A stretch of DNA of 64,000 bases from Singulisphaera sp. GP187 (GTDB taxonomy: Bacteria; Planctomycetota; Phycisphaerae; Phycisphaerales; SM1A02): contig CAMBWI010000004.1 of the NCBI GenBank assembly GCA_945871445.1, forward strand, positions 1 through 64,000. The letters are read 5' to 3'. The notes beneath the pieces are model-generated. The model ran no database searches, was not told the origin of the DNA, and worked only from the letters and a program-made list of their open reading frames with translations. Every line of letters starts with the position of its first letter. The stretch's first letter is position 1. The position numbers and the translations under genes were made by a program. Positions 32,230 to 40,451 of the stretch are shown in pieces.

Positions 32230-35200
32230 TTGGCAGGCCATCTCTTGACACAGACAAATGATATTCATCTTGACGTTCTCAAAAATGGCGCCTTGCAGAT
32301 TGACTCTTCAGAAGCAACTCGCAAATCAATTGCAGATCAACTTGCAGGCGTGGTCAATGGCGAAATTCGATTTGATCAACACGATCGAATGCTCTATTCG
32401 ACTGATGCGAGTTTGTATCAAGTCGAACCAATCGGAGTTGTAGTCCCTCTGAATGTCGCAGACGGTATCGAGGCGATTCGGGTTTGTGAAAAATTGGGAG
32501 TTCCCATTCTTGCTCGTGGCGGCGGTACTGCGCTTGCAGGGCAAACAGTCAATCATGCGGTGGTGATTGATTTCAGCGCCAATTGCCGAAGTATTTTGGA
32601 GATTGACCCAGTCGCTCGACGCGTGCGAGTCGAACCGGGTGTCGTTCTCGATCAGTTGAACGATGCGCTCTTGCCACACGGATTGATGTTTGGCGTGGAT
32701 GTGGCAACAGGTTCGCATGCGACGCTGGGAGGAATGATTGGCAATAATTCGGCGGGGGCAAATTCGATTTTGTATGGTCGTACTGTCGAACACCTTGTTT
32801 CAATTGATGTCGTACTCGCGGATGGAACGCGAATGCGATTCGCAGAGGGATCGAGCGAGAGGGATCCGAGAGTAAAGGAATTGACTCGCCGTTTGGCAGA
32901 GATTGTTTTTCCTATTGCTGATGAAATTGATAAGCGAATTCCAAAAATTCTTCGGCATGTCGATGGGTACAACCTTGACATTCTGCTTGCACAACTTCGT
33001 GCGTCAACACCTGGAACATTTGATCGAGTCAATCTTGCGCATCTGTTCTGCGGATCTGAAGGAACTCTCGGCGTCACGGTCGAGGCGGAACTTTCGCTGG
33101 TTGAACGCCCGAAAGTGCGTGGACTTGCAATACTGGGATTCGATGACGTGCCAGACGCACTTCGTCCGCTTCAGGCGATGCTTTCAACACGCCCAAGCGC
33201 GGTCGAATTGGTGGATGACATTGTCATCGAGATGGCAAAGAAAAACGCTTTGTACAGCCAAGATGTGCGTGTGATGCCTACGCCAAAGTCTGGCAAATTG
33301 GGTGCTGTGATGTATGTTCAATACTTTGGAAACTCTCTTCAAGAGATTGAATCCAAGATGGACCAACTTGCACAATGTGTTGCTGATGCGCCAATGGTTC
33401 GGCATTTCACTGCATCGGCGATGGAAGCTGCGTGGCGGCTTCGAAAGGCTGGAGAACCGCTTTTGCACGGCGTTCCAGGCGAGAAAAAACCATTGACTTT
33501 TGTTGAAGACACCGCAGTCGATCCCGCTCGACTTGCAGAATTTGTTGACGAGTTTCGTGCGATCGTTGCTCGTCATGGAACGACCGCCGCGTACTACGCG
33601 CACGCTTCGGTTGGATGTCTGCATATTCGACCTTTGGTCGCGATCTCGAATCCGGAGGGTCTTGCGACGCTTCGATCAATTGCTGTCGATGTTGCCGATC
33701 TTGTGGTGAAGTATGGCGGTGCGCTCAGTGGAGAACATGGTGATGGACGTGTACGAAGTCCGCTATTGACCCGAGTGCTTGGTCCTTCCATTGCACAGGC
33801 GATCAGAGACATCAAATCCGTTTTCGATCCACGCGCTCTTCTGAATCCCGGAAATCTTGTTCGCAACGATGATCCATCATTGATCACTTCGCAGTTGCGT
33901 GCGCGCCCAGATGATTCTCACTTTGTCCACGCCCCAGATGTTCCAACTTTTTTTCGATATGAAAGGGAAGAAGGATTTTCGCACGCACTTGAACAGTGCA
34001 ACGGAGCAGGTCTCTGCCGTCGCATGACATCTGGTGGCACGATGTGTCCTTCGTATCGAGTTCTGAAAGATGAACGACATTCGACGCGTGGGCGTGCGAA
34101 TGCGCTGCGTTTGGCTGTCACTGGACAACTTGGAAATGGTGGGGCTATCGCTGCAAACACCCCCGCGTGGAATGATCCTCAAACCAAAGCGACACTCGAT
34201 CTCTGTCTATCTTGCAAAGCGTGCAAGACAGAATGCCCAAGCAATGTTGACATTTCGAAACTAAAGGCCGAATTTACTGCTCAGCAATTTTGGCAGCGGG
34301 GAGGCGTTCCTTGGCGCATCGAAATCATGGGCAGAATTCGTACTTTGAACCGAATTGGAAGCGCTCTGTGGCCAATTTCGAATTGGGCGATCAAGATTGC
34401 TCCAATTCGAAGGGCGATTGCCGGGCTGATGCATTTTTCGCCTCGTCGGTCATTGCCGCCATTTGGACAGTCTTTGCGATCGTGGATGATTCGTCGAAGT
34501 GAACGCAGTGTGCGAATTCATGGTCCCGAATCTCTTCAAGATCGACCGACCGTTTTGCTGATGCCAGATTGTTTCAGCCAATGGTCACAGCCGGATGTTG
34601 GGCGCGCTGCAGTCGAAGTTCTCAACGCATTCGGATATCGAGTCATTCTGCCCAATGCTGGATGTTGCGGTCGAGCAGCGATTTCAAATGGAATGTTGGC
34701 GGAAGCTGCGCGTATGAGTTGTGAGACTGCGATTGCGTTGTCGGATGCAGTGCGGCGCGAGGGCGCGGTTGCTCTTTTGGGACTCGAGCCATCATGTGTT
34801 TCTGCAATCAAAGACGATTGGTTGGACTTGAAGATGTCAGTCGATCGAAAATGTCTTGTCGAACTTGCGGCGAAGACTTGGATGATCGAGGAATGGTTGG
34901 ATTGCAATTGGGATTCACATCCCAAGCGCCCAGAATTTGCCAAGACTTCCGAAAGTGTCGTGCTGCACGCGCACTGTCATCAAAAAGCACTCTGGGGTGC
35001 GGGGACATCGTTTGGATTGCTGTATCGTATTTTCGGTGACTCTGCGAAAACACTTGCAACAGGTTGCTGTGGTATGGCTGGTGGATTTGGATTTCACGAA
35101 GCCAACTTCGATCTCTCGATGCGCATTGGTGAACAGGATTTGTTTGCGAAACTGAACGAGCATCCTGATGCCATTGTTTGCGCTCCAGGTACGAGTTGCC

Positions 35201-35277
35201 GTCATCAGATCGCAGATGGTGTTGATCGAGACGCACTGCATCCGATCGAATTGGTGGCACGCGCTATCGCCGACTAA
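32230..35277 (+). CDS. ydiJ: FAD- and Fe-S-binding 2-hydroxyacid dehydrogenase, YdiJ-like
   Basis: A 1015-residue fusion of a GlcD-type FAD oxidase and a GlpC-like iron-sulfur subunit. Residues ~45-250 are the FAD-binding domain (ARGGGTALAGQTVNHAVVID, GNNSAGANSILYGRTVEHL), ~280-540 the FAD-linked oxidase C-terminal domain, ~585-680 a ferredoxin-like part with CLSCKACKTECPSN, and ~770-1000 Cys-rich CCG repeats (NAGCCGRAA, ATGCCGMAGGFGF). E. coli YdiJ (1018 aa) has the same layout and oxidises D-2-hydroxyacids; the substrate here is inferred. The start is TTG 32230. Confidence 0.88.
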   Translation: MAGHLLTQTNDIHLDVLKNGALQIDSSEATRKSIADQLAGVVNGEIRFDQHDRMLYSTDASLYQVEPIGVVVPLNVADGIEAIRVCEKLGVPILARGGGTALAGQTVNHAVVIDFSANCRSILEIDPVARRVRVEPGVVLDQLNDALLPHGLMFGVDVATGSHATLGGMIGNNSAGANSILYGRTVEHLVSIDVVLADGTRMRFAEGSSERDPRVKELTRRLAEIVFPIADEIDKRIPKILRHVDGYNLDILLAQLRASTPGTFDRVNLAHLFCGSEGTLGVTVEAELSLVERPKVRGLAILGFDDVPDALRPLQAMLSTRPSAVELVDDIVIEMAKKNALYSQDVRVMPTPKSGKLGAVMYVQYFGNSLQEIESKMDQLAQCVADAPMVRHFTASAMEAAWRLRKAGEPLLHGVPGEKKPLTFVEDTAVDPARLAEFVDEFRAIVARHGTTAAYYAHASVGCLHIRPLVAISNPEGLATLRSIAVDVADLVVKYGGALSGEHGDGRVRSPLLTRVLGPSIAQAIRDIKSVFDPRALLNPGNLVRNDDPSLITSQLRARPDDSHFVHAPDVPTFFRYEREEGFSHALEQCNGAGLCRRMTSGGTMCPSYRVLKDERHSTRGRANALRLAVTGQLGNGGAIAANTPAWNDPQTKATLDLCLSCKACKTECPSNVDISKLKAEFTAQQFWQRGGVPWRIEIMGRIRTLNRIGSALWPISNWAIKIAPIRRAIAGLMHFSPRRSLPPFGQSLRSWMIRRSERSVRIHGPESLQDRPTVLLMPDCFSQWSQPDVGRAAVEVLNAFGYRVILPNAGCCGRAAISNGMLAEAARMSCETAIALSDAVRREGAVALLGLEPSCVSAIKDDWLDLKMSVDRKCLVELAAKTWMIEEWLDCNWDSHPKRPEFAKTSESVVLHAHCHQKALWGAGTSFGLLYRIFGDSAKTLATGCCGMAGGFGFHEANFDLSMRIGEQDLFAKLNEHPDAIVCAPGTSCRHQIADGVDRDALHPIELVARAIAD

Positions 35278-35339
35278 AACGATGAATTGAGAGTTTGGAA
35301 TCAGCCGTGGGCGATTCGCTTGGGCAGGCTGGTATGCCG

Positions 35340-35345
35340 TAAGAT
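35340..35345 (+). promoter_or_regulatory. -10 box of the response regulator (TAAGAT)
   Basis: TAAGAT ends six bases before the ATG at 35352, the leaderless spacing seen throughout the window. Confidence 0.45.
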
Positions 35346-35351
35346 GCAACT

Positions 35352-35834
35352 ATGAACACCCACACTGGTGCACAAGTTGATGCGGCTTCGCAAGCCGAAT
35401 CTCAGATCAACCTCGCCGAAGGGAAGGTTCTGATTGTGGACGATAACGAACAGAATCTCGAGTTGATTCAGGCATATCTCGAAAGTCTCCCGTGCAAGAT
35501 GATTGTTGCCCAGGATGGTGTTGAGGCGATGGCGAAGATCGAAGCGGAGCGCCCCGATCTCATTTTGCTTGATGTGATGATGCCAAAGATGTCTGGTTTC
35601 GAAGTCTGCCAACGTGTGAAGGCAAATCCTTTGATGCGTGAAACTATCGTCGTCATGGTGACGGCACTGCACGAACTTGGCGATATGGAACGCGCGGTTG
35701 AATCTGGTTGCGACGATTTCGTTTCAAAGCCAGTCAATAAAGTTGAATTGCTGACTCGAGTGCGCGGCCTGCTTGGACTGCGCCTACTGAAGAAGAAAAT
35801 AGCATCGTTCCTCACCGACATCGACCGCTCTTGA
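35352..35834 (+). CDS. Single-domain response regulator
   Basis: A 160-residue CheY-like receiver with no output domain. After a ~24-residue polar N-terminal extension come the acidic pair Asp30/Asp31 (VLIVDDNEQ), phospho-acceptor Asp74 (ILLDVMMPKMSG), Thr104 and Lys126 (FVSKPVNK). A short helical tail ends the protein. It probably acts through protein binding in a phosphorelay; no histidine kinase is adjacent. Confidence 0.9.
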   Translation: MNTHTGAQVDAASQAESQINLAEGKVLIVDDNEQNLELIQAYLESLPCKMIVAQDGVEAMAKIEAERPDLILLDVMMPKMSGFEVCQRVKANPLMRETIVVMVTALHELGDMERAVESGCDDFVSKPVNKVELLTRVRGLLGLRLLKKKIASFLTDIDRS

Positions 35835-35871
35835 GCGGTTCGCAATCTGGTCAATAGATCAATTGATTTTT
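35824..35871. terminator. Probable terminator region between convergent genes
   Basis: ACCGCT-CTTG-AGCGGT (35824-35839) forms a 6-base stem around the response-regulator stop codon. A second stem TCAAT (35851-35855)/ATTGA (35862-35866) is followed by TTTTT (35867-35871). It sits in the 49-base gap between the response regulator and a minus-strand small gene. Confidence 0.45.
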
Positions 35872-35883
35872 GAAAGAGTCCGC

Positions 35884-36102
35884 TTATGCCGCTGTTCGCG
35901 AAACGATGGCGGGGGTGTCGCCAAGCCGTTCCCAAGGCGTGGAATCTGCGCGTGGTTCGAGAGCGCTTTCGAGATGTTGCAGATAGCGATTCAGGTCATA
36001 GGCATCGAAGGTGACGAGCCATTCACGGTCCGCTCCTGGATTAAGTGCGACGATTGATTCAACAAGGTGGTCGACAGTTCCAGTTGCTCGGTCGTTTGTC
36101 AT
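35884..36102 (-). CDS. Small conserved-looking protein, 72 aa, unknown
   Basis: The 72-residue product has a protein-like composition, with FDAYDLNRYLQHLESALEP in the middle and WERLGDTPAIVSR near the end. I have a loose memory of similar short proteins in planctomycetes but no named family. It is convergent with the response regulator. Function unknown. Confidence 0.5.
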   Translation of the reverse strand: MTNDRATGTVDHLVESIVALNPGADREWLVTFDAYDLNRYLQHLESALEPRADSTPWERLGDTPAIVSRTAA

Positions 36103-36356
36103 AGTGCCTATTCATCGGTCTTCAAAGGGTCTTTCCTGACCTGAAAATGGCGAAGCACTCCGGTTTCTAACTCAACTTTCGCTCAAGAAGAGAGGCCAAA
36201 CCACGACTTCTTGTGGTCAAGGTTGCTTCGAGCCACGATCTATAGTTTCTTGAGTGGAAATATTTTTCGAGAAATTTGGCTGTGGAATGTTGGCAAAGTG
36301 TCACAAAACTCCTCCGTCGTACACTTCGCAAGTTTCACGATCTCGATCGGACTCAT
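36103..36356. other. Intergenic stretch, 254 bases
   Basis: No convincing gene. A short ACCAC/GTGGT inverted repeat (36200-36217) and a TATAGT box at 36241-36246 are the only features noticed. It separates the divergent 72-aa gene and NUDIX gene and may hold both promoters. Confidence 0.4.
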
Positions 36357-37034
36357 ATGAACCTGCAACCATCATTTCCAACTACGAATCGAGTGATTTG
36401 GTTGCGACGACCCGCGCGCTTGGTCGAGAGTGATGTTGCGATAGTTGCGAAGGCGCTGAAGGCGGATATTGACGCGGCATGGAATCAGATGGTTCGCGAG
36501 AATCCACATCTGACAGATGGTCCATGTTGGCATGTTCTTGGCGTTGGGCGAGATGGCCACGGTGGGGCGACGATCCATGTCACACGAACGACATATCGAA
36601 TGGGCGCTGTGCGCGGTCTCGGTGTCGCAACGGGATTTGCTGGACTTGGAACAAAGGCAATCGCACATTGGCAGGGGCAATGCTTGATTGGAAAACGAGC
36701 AGATACTTGTGCGACCTATCCGTCGCACTGGGAATTTGCACCAGGTGGTGCAGTCGAACCTGATGAAGATCCAATTGAAGGAATTGAGCGTGAGTTGATG
36801 GAAGAGTGTGGGGCGAGAGCCAAGATGCGTCCAAAGCCAGTTGCTCTGCTCTTTGATCAGGGCGCTGGAAACTGGGAAATCATCCATGACATCGAAATCG
36901 AATCGCCACCAGATACTCCGCCAAATTGGGAATATTCCGATATAAAAATGATGGAAGGATTCCACTTCCCAAATCCTGTCTCGCCTTGTTCAATGTTGAT
37001 GATCAAGGTTGCGCGACGCCTTGTGGCGGTGTGA
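36357..37034 (+). CDS. NUDIX hydrolase
   Basis: A ~225-residue protein with a full Nudix box (GAVEPDEDPIEGIERELMEE followed by CGARA), so it should hydrolyse a nucleoside diphosphate linked to another moiety; the substrate is not predictable. A long N-terminal region (~110 residues) of unknown fold precedes the Nudix domain. The frame extends upstream to a TTG at 36276; ATG 36357 is preferred. Convergent with a lipoprotein gene. Confidence 0.8.
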   Translation: MNLQPSFPTTNRVIWLRRPARLVESDVAIVAKALKADIDAAWNQMVRENPHLTDGPCWHVLGVGRDGHGGATIHVTRTTYRMGAVRGLGVATGFAGLGTKAIAHWQGQCLIGKRADTCATYPSHWEFAPGGAVEPDEDPIEGIERELMEECGARAKMRPKPVALLFDQGAGNWEIIHDIEIESPPDTPPNWEYSDIKMMEGFHFPNPVSPCSMLMIKVARRLVAV

Positions 37035-37039
37035 TTTCA

Positions 37040-37750
37040 TCAACGCAAAACGAAATCTGCGTTGTCCATTTCATCACCATTCGTTGAAGCTTGCTTCTGC
37101 AGTTCACTTGCGCGCGGCCCGACCCACTGGACACGTTTGAGAGCATTCGTCACAATCTGGCTTGCAGCTCTACGAATTTGTTTGTTCTGCGCCTCATCCA
37201 ATTTGCTTCGCAATCGACCAGTGAGTTGCGCGGGGCTTAGTAAATCTTTGAAGCCGTTTGTTGCGGCGAGAAGCGTCGCATTCGAACCAACAATGTCGAC
37301 ACCATATTCTTTGTCGCCAGGTTCTCCTTTTGGCCAAGCGAATCCACCACCGCCATACAGTCCGACTTCGTGTCCAGAGAAGACAATGAGTCGAATGCTG
37401 ATGTTTGTCGCCTCGGGATCTACCGCAGTCTTGCCGGCTAAGGGGATCCACAACAACTCGACATGCAAGACATAGCCGTAAAGTTCCGCAGAATCTCCGG
37501 TTGGATTCAGAAGTTGCTCAGGAGTCAGATCGCTTGAAATGAATGATGTGTTTGCAAGTTGCAGCGAATAGGTGGAGTTTCCAAGGGCAGTGGGAAAAGT
37601 TCGAGGAGTATCTCCAAGCGAAGTGAATTCCAGACGCTCTGGGGCACTCACGCCACAACCGCTCAAGCACAAAATCAATAGAAAAGCAGCGAATTTGAAA
37701 GAGCTTTTTCTTTCAAGCTTGGGCGGAAATTTGGAAGGATGGCTTCGCAT
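37040..37750 (-). CDS. Lipoprotein of unknown function
   Basis: A 236-residue exported protein. After a basic start (MRSHPSKFPPKLERKSS) the signal peptide ends in the lipobox CLSGC. The mature part has no family I recognise; it contains a Gly-rich segment (GLYGGGGFAWPKGEPGDKEYG) and a helical C-terminus. The frame opens to a TTG at 37774, but ATG 37750 is the natural start. It follows the degenerate amidohydrolase gene on the same strand and may be co-transcribed. Confidence 0.65.
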   Translation of the reverse strand: MRSHPSKFPPKLERKSSFKFAAFLLILCLSGCGVSAPERLEFTSLGDTPRTFPTALGNSTYSLQLANTSFISSDLTPEQLLNPTGDSAELYGYVLHVELLWIPLAGKTAVDPEATNISIRLIVFSGHEVGLYGGGGFAWPKGEPGDKEYGVDIVGSNATLLAATNGFKDLLSPAQLTGRLRSKLDEAQNKQIRRAASQIVTNALKRVQWVGPRASELQKQASTNGDEMDNADFVLR

Positions 37751-37774
37751 CTGCGTCGCCGTCAAGTTTAGCAA

Positions 37775-38734
37775 TCACCGTCGAAAGGATGATGACGAAG
37801 CGCGGAAATCTGACCGATCTGCTGAAGTGGGCGTGGCGGGGCTGTTCGCAGCAGTATCGTTTCCGCCGCCGCTTTGAATGCCTATGAGCAGAGGCGCCTT
37901 CATCCCCAAAGTCAAAATTGGATTTCGTTCGACGATCAGGCGAAGTGCAGCGCGTGGAATCGACGGCAAATTTGTTCCAAGTGCATAGGAGTTCAGTGAG
38001 TAGATCGCTTCGACGGCAGCCGCAGGCGAGCCGAATGGAAATCCAGAACCAAAGAAAATCTTTTCGAGCACGCCAGCTTCGTGCGCCTGCAAAAGCGATG
38101 TGTACAGCCGCCAAGATTGTGAAGCGATTGCGCTCGTGTCGGCATAGATTCCAGGATGCTTCGCCAAGAGTGCAATTGTCTCGTCGATCCAAGGCGAGCC
38201 GATTTCAGAAAGAACAATCTTGAGAGCGGGGAATGATCGTGCGACTTCATCCCACGGCGCTGGTCGGTCGTATTCCAAGATCATCGCAGGCGTGAAAATT
38301 CCAGGACGAGCAACAAAGATCGGCAAACTCTCTTTTTCGCATCGATCATAAAAGCGCATTGCTGTGGAATGGGTTGGATGAAATCCTTGGGCAGATGGAG
38401 AAATATTTACTCCGACAAGTCCAAGTTTTTTCGCATGATCAAGATCTTCTGACCAAGAAGGCGACATCGGGTCGATCCCAGCAATGCCAGCCAATCGTTG
38501 AGGCTGTCGCCCAACAATGTCAGCCACGAATTCGTGAGGGATGACAGCAGAAAGTGCTTGGGACTTAAAACCATGGACGAGTGCGCATCCGATGCAGTCA
38601 ATTGCGCGAGTATGCGATCCGACGGTTCCATCGATACCACCGGGTCGTCGCGCTCCGCTGCGTATTCCTTCCGCCAACTCGAATCCGAGTTGTTCGGGGG
38701 AATGCCAAGCGCGTGTCAGAACGTCAAAAATCAT
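37775..38734 (-). CDS. Amidohydrolase-2-like TIM-barrel protein with metal ligands missing
   Basis: A 319-residue protein related to the amidohydrolase-2 family. The usual N-terminal HxH metal motif is absent (the corresponding start is MIFDVLTRAW), the central His is Glu in VLSEIGSPWIDE, and the Asp of the GSDYP motif is Gly (FFGSGFPFG). It is therefore probably not a normal metal hydrolase; it could be a structural relative. The C-terminal ~32 residues are Ser/Thr/Ala-rich. A TATACT box (38745-38750) precedes the ATG by 10 bases. Downstream is a lipoprotein gene. Confidence 0.55.
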   Translation of the reverse strand: MIFDVLTRAWHSPEQLGFELAEGIRSGARRPGGIDGTVGSHTRAIDCIGCALVHGFKSQALSAVIPHEFVADIVGRQPQRLAGIAGIDPMSPSWSEDLDHAKKLGLVGVNISPSAQGFHPTHSTAMRFYDRCEKESLPIFVARPGIFTPAMILEYDRPAPWDEVARSFPALKIVLSEIGSPWIDETIALLAKHPGIYADTSAIASQSWRLYTSLLQAHEAGVLEKIFFGSGFPFGSPAAAVEAIYSLNSYALGTNLPSIPRAALRLIVERNPILTLGMKAPLLIGIQSGGGNDTAANSPATPTSADRSDFRASSSSFRR

Positions 38735-38744
38735 GGTCTTTCAG

Positions 38745-38750
38745 AGTATA
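38745..38750 (-). promoter_or_regulatory. -10 box of the amidohydrolase-like gene (TATACT)
   Basis: Minus-strand TATACT ends 10 bases before the ATG, with GAAAGA as a weak ribosome-binding site in between. Confidence 0.4.
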
Positions 38751-38761
38751 CACAGTTTGAG

Positions 38762-39589
38762 TCAAATTGCGACCTGTCCGATGGAAATCACACAAGTACC
38801 CATCGTCAACTCTTGCTGCAAAACTTTGGAAAAACCCACTGAAATCAGTTGGTCAGAAATTTGCTTGGGATCAAGAAAAGTTTCGACGGATCGAGGGAGA
38901 TATCGATAAGCGCCAGAGCCATCTCGTGCGAGGATCGTTGCGGTCCACGGCATGATGTGATTGGTGTAAAGATTGTGGAAAAAACGCACAAAACCTGATC
39001 GTGGCTGAGCGAATTCCAGAATGACCAGACGGCCGCCTGGGCGCAGAACGCGCCGGAATTCTCGGATTGCCTTGGAAGGATCTGCAACGTTGCGAATTCC
39101 AAAGGCTATTGAAACGATGTCGAATGTTTGGTCTGGATATGGCAACGATTGAGCATCTCCATCAACGTATTGAATCTCGGCAATGCGTCCGCCAATGCGT
39201 GCGGCTTTGCTGCGTGCGTAATTCAACATCGCAGGTGTGTAGTCGAGCCCAATGACCTTGCCCGCTCCGGCCAATACGAAAGCTTGGGCGAGATCGCCTG
39301 TGCCGCACGCGACATCAAGTACGGTCGCGCCGCGAACTGGATCAGCCATACGAACTGCTCGCCTGCGCCACGACTGATCGAGCCAGAAGGAATGCACGCG
39401 GTTGTTGATGTCGTATGCGTGAGCGATCGCAGTGAACATTTCTCGAATGCGCTCAGCCTTATCAGTTCGCCCGTGAGGATTTCCTTTGAGTGCATTTGCA
39501 TCCCATCTAGAATTTTTCGTGTCGGGTGCGCTTGCTGGGGTTGTTTCGTTCTGCGCAATCGTCGGTGGGATATCGCTCAAAGGGGCCAT
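38762..39589 (-). CDS. ubiE: Demethylmenaquinone/2-polyprenyl-benzoquinol methyltransferase (MenG/UbiE)
   Basis: SAM-dependent C-methylation of the quinone ring, the last step of menaquinone (or a step of ubiquinone) synthesis. The Rossmann SAM motif is VLDVACGTGDLAQAFVLAGA; DINNRVHSFWLDQSWRRRAV, FDIVSIAFGIRNVADPSKAI, RPGGRLVILEFAQPRSGFVR and GAYRYLPRSVETF are family hallmarks. The first ~45 residues are extra. ATG 39589 has a TAGGAT box six bases upstream. Whether the organism uses menaquinone cannot be told here. Confidence 0.93.
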   Translation of the reverse strand: MAPLSDIPPTIAQNETTPASAPDTKNSRWDANALKGNPHGRTDKAERIREMFTAIAHAYDINNRVHSFWLDQSWRRRAVRMADPVRGATVLDVACGTGDLAQAFVLAGAGKVIGLDYTPAMLNYARSKAARIGGRIAEIQYVDGDAQSLPYPDQTFDIVSIAFGIRNVADPSKAIREFRRVLRPGGRLVILEFAQPRSGFVRFFHNLYTNHIMPWTATILARDGSGAYRYLPRSVETFLDPKQISDQLISVGFSKVLQQELTMGTCVISIGQVAI

Positions 39590-39595
39590 TTCATG

Positions 39596-39601
39596 ATCCT
39601 A
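39596..39601 (-). promoter_or_regulatory. -10 box of ubiE/menG (TAGGAT)
   Basis: Minus-strand TAGGAT ends six bases before the ATG at 39589. Confidence 0.45.
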
Positions 39602-39710
39602 GCCACAGAAAGTGTGCCTGATAAATCATCTCCAAGGAGTGGATAACGCTTTGGGAAGTGATTTTTTGCCCAATACTTGCGGATGTTGCAAGGGGTCCGA
39701 TGAACTGTGC

Positions 39711-40451
39711 ATGACAAAATCAACTCAGACCGTGAAAATGAATGTGGAACTTGCTCTTGAGAGACTTCTTCAACTCTCTGTTTCAGGAGACCGAGTTGCG
39801 ACAAGAACATTCATAGAGCAAGTGCAATTGCACGGATATTCGGCGATACAACTGTCGAATGAATTGTATTGGCCAACAATGCAAACAATCTTTCGAATGT
39901 GGCGTCAAGATCAACTGACCATGCTTGCGCATCACTATTCGACGCGAATTCTGCGGATGTTGGTTGATCAAGCGCAAGCTGGATATGAGCAAGCGCCGCG
40001 CAATGGTCGAACAATTCTTTGTGTTTGCGGCGGAAACGAATCGGAAGACCTTGCCGGACAATTATGTAGTGATCTTCTGGAAGCAAACGGTTATGAAATT
40101 TTCTTCGCAGCAGGTGGCGTTGCCAATGATGAGCTCTTATTCGAAATAGGACAGCGTCGACCTGATGCAGTCGTGGTCTTTGCAGCATCCGCATCGGATG
40201 CTCCAAAAATCAGAGGGCTCATTGATACTGTTCGAAATATGCAAGTCAATCCGGGAATGCCGATCATTTGTGGGGGTGGGGTCTTTGCTCGAGCGCCTGG
40301 GCTTGCTGAAGAAATTGGCGCTGATGCGACGGCAGATGATCCATTCGCAGTTGAAAGAATGGTTCGCTGCGCACTTGCTTCGCCCCAAACAAGGGCTGCT
40401 ACAGTTAAAGTTCCAGCAGTTTCGCTTCGACGCCGTTCAGCCGTAGCATGA
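39711..40451 (+). CDS. B12-binding-domain-like sensor protein
   Basis: A ~246-residue protein with a helical N-terminal part like the B12-binding-2 cap (WPTMQTIFRMWRQDQLTMLAHHYS) and a Rossmann-like C-terminal part (ILCVCGGNESEDLAGQLCSD ... GMPIICGGGVFA). The cobalamin-ligating DxHxxG motif is not present at the expected place (CGGNESED), so binding of base-off cobalamin is doubtful. It may be a signalling module as in MerR-type or photoreceptor B12 proteins. The frame opens at TTG/ATG upstream; ATG 39711 is chosen. It overlaps tilS by four bases (ATGA). Confidence 0.6.
   Translation: MTKSTQTVKMNVELALERLLQLSVSGDRVATRTFIEQVQLHGYSAIQLSNELYWPTMQTIFRMWRQDQLTMLAHHYSTRILRMLVDQAQAGYEQAPRNGRTILCVCGGNESEDLAGQLCSDLLEANGYEIFFAAGGVANDELLFEIGQRRPDAVVVFAASASDAPKIRGLIDTVRNMQVNPGMPIICGGGVFARAPGLAEEIGADATADDPFAVERMVRCALASPQTRAATVKVPAVSLRRRSAVA

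Noticed and set aside
36200-36217. ACCAC/GTGGT inverted repeat upstream of the NUDIX gene
   Set aside because: Five-base arms are too short to call an operator or terminator with confidence.
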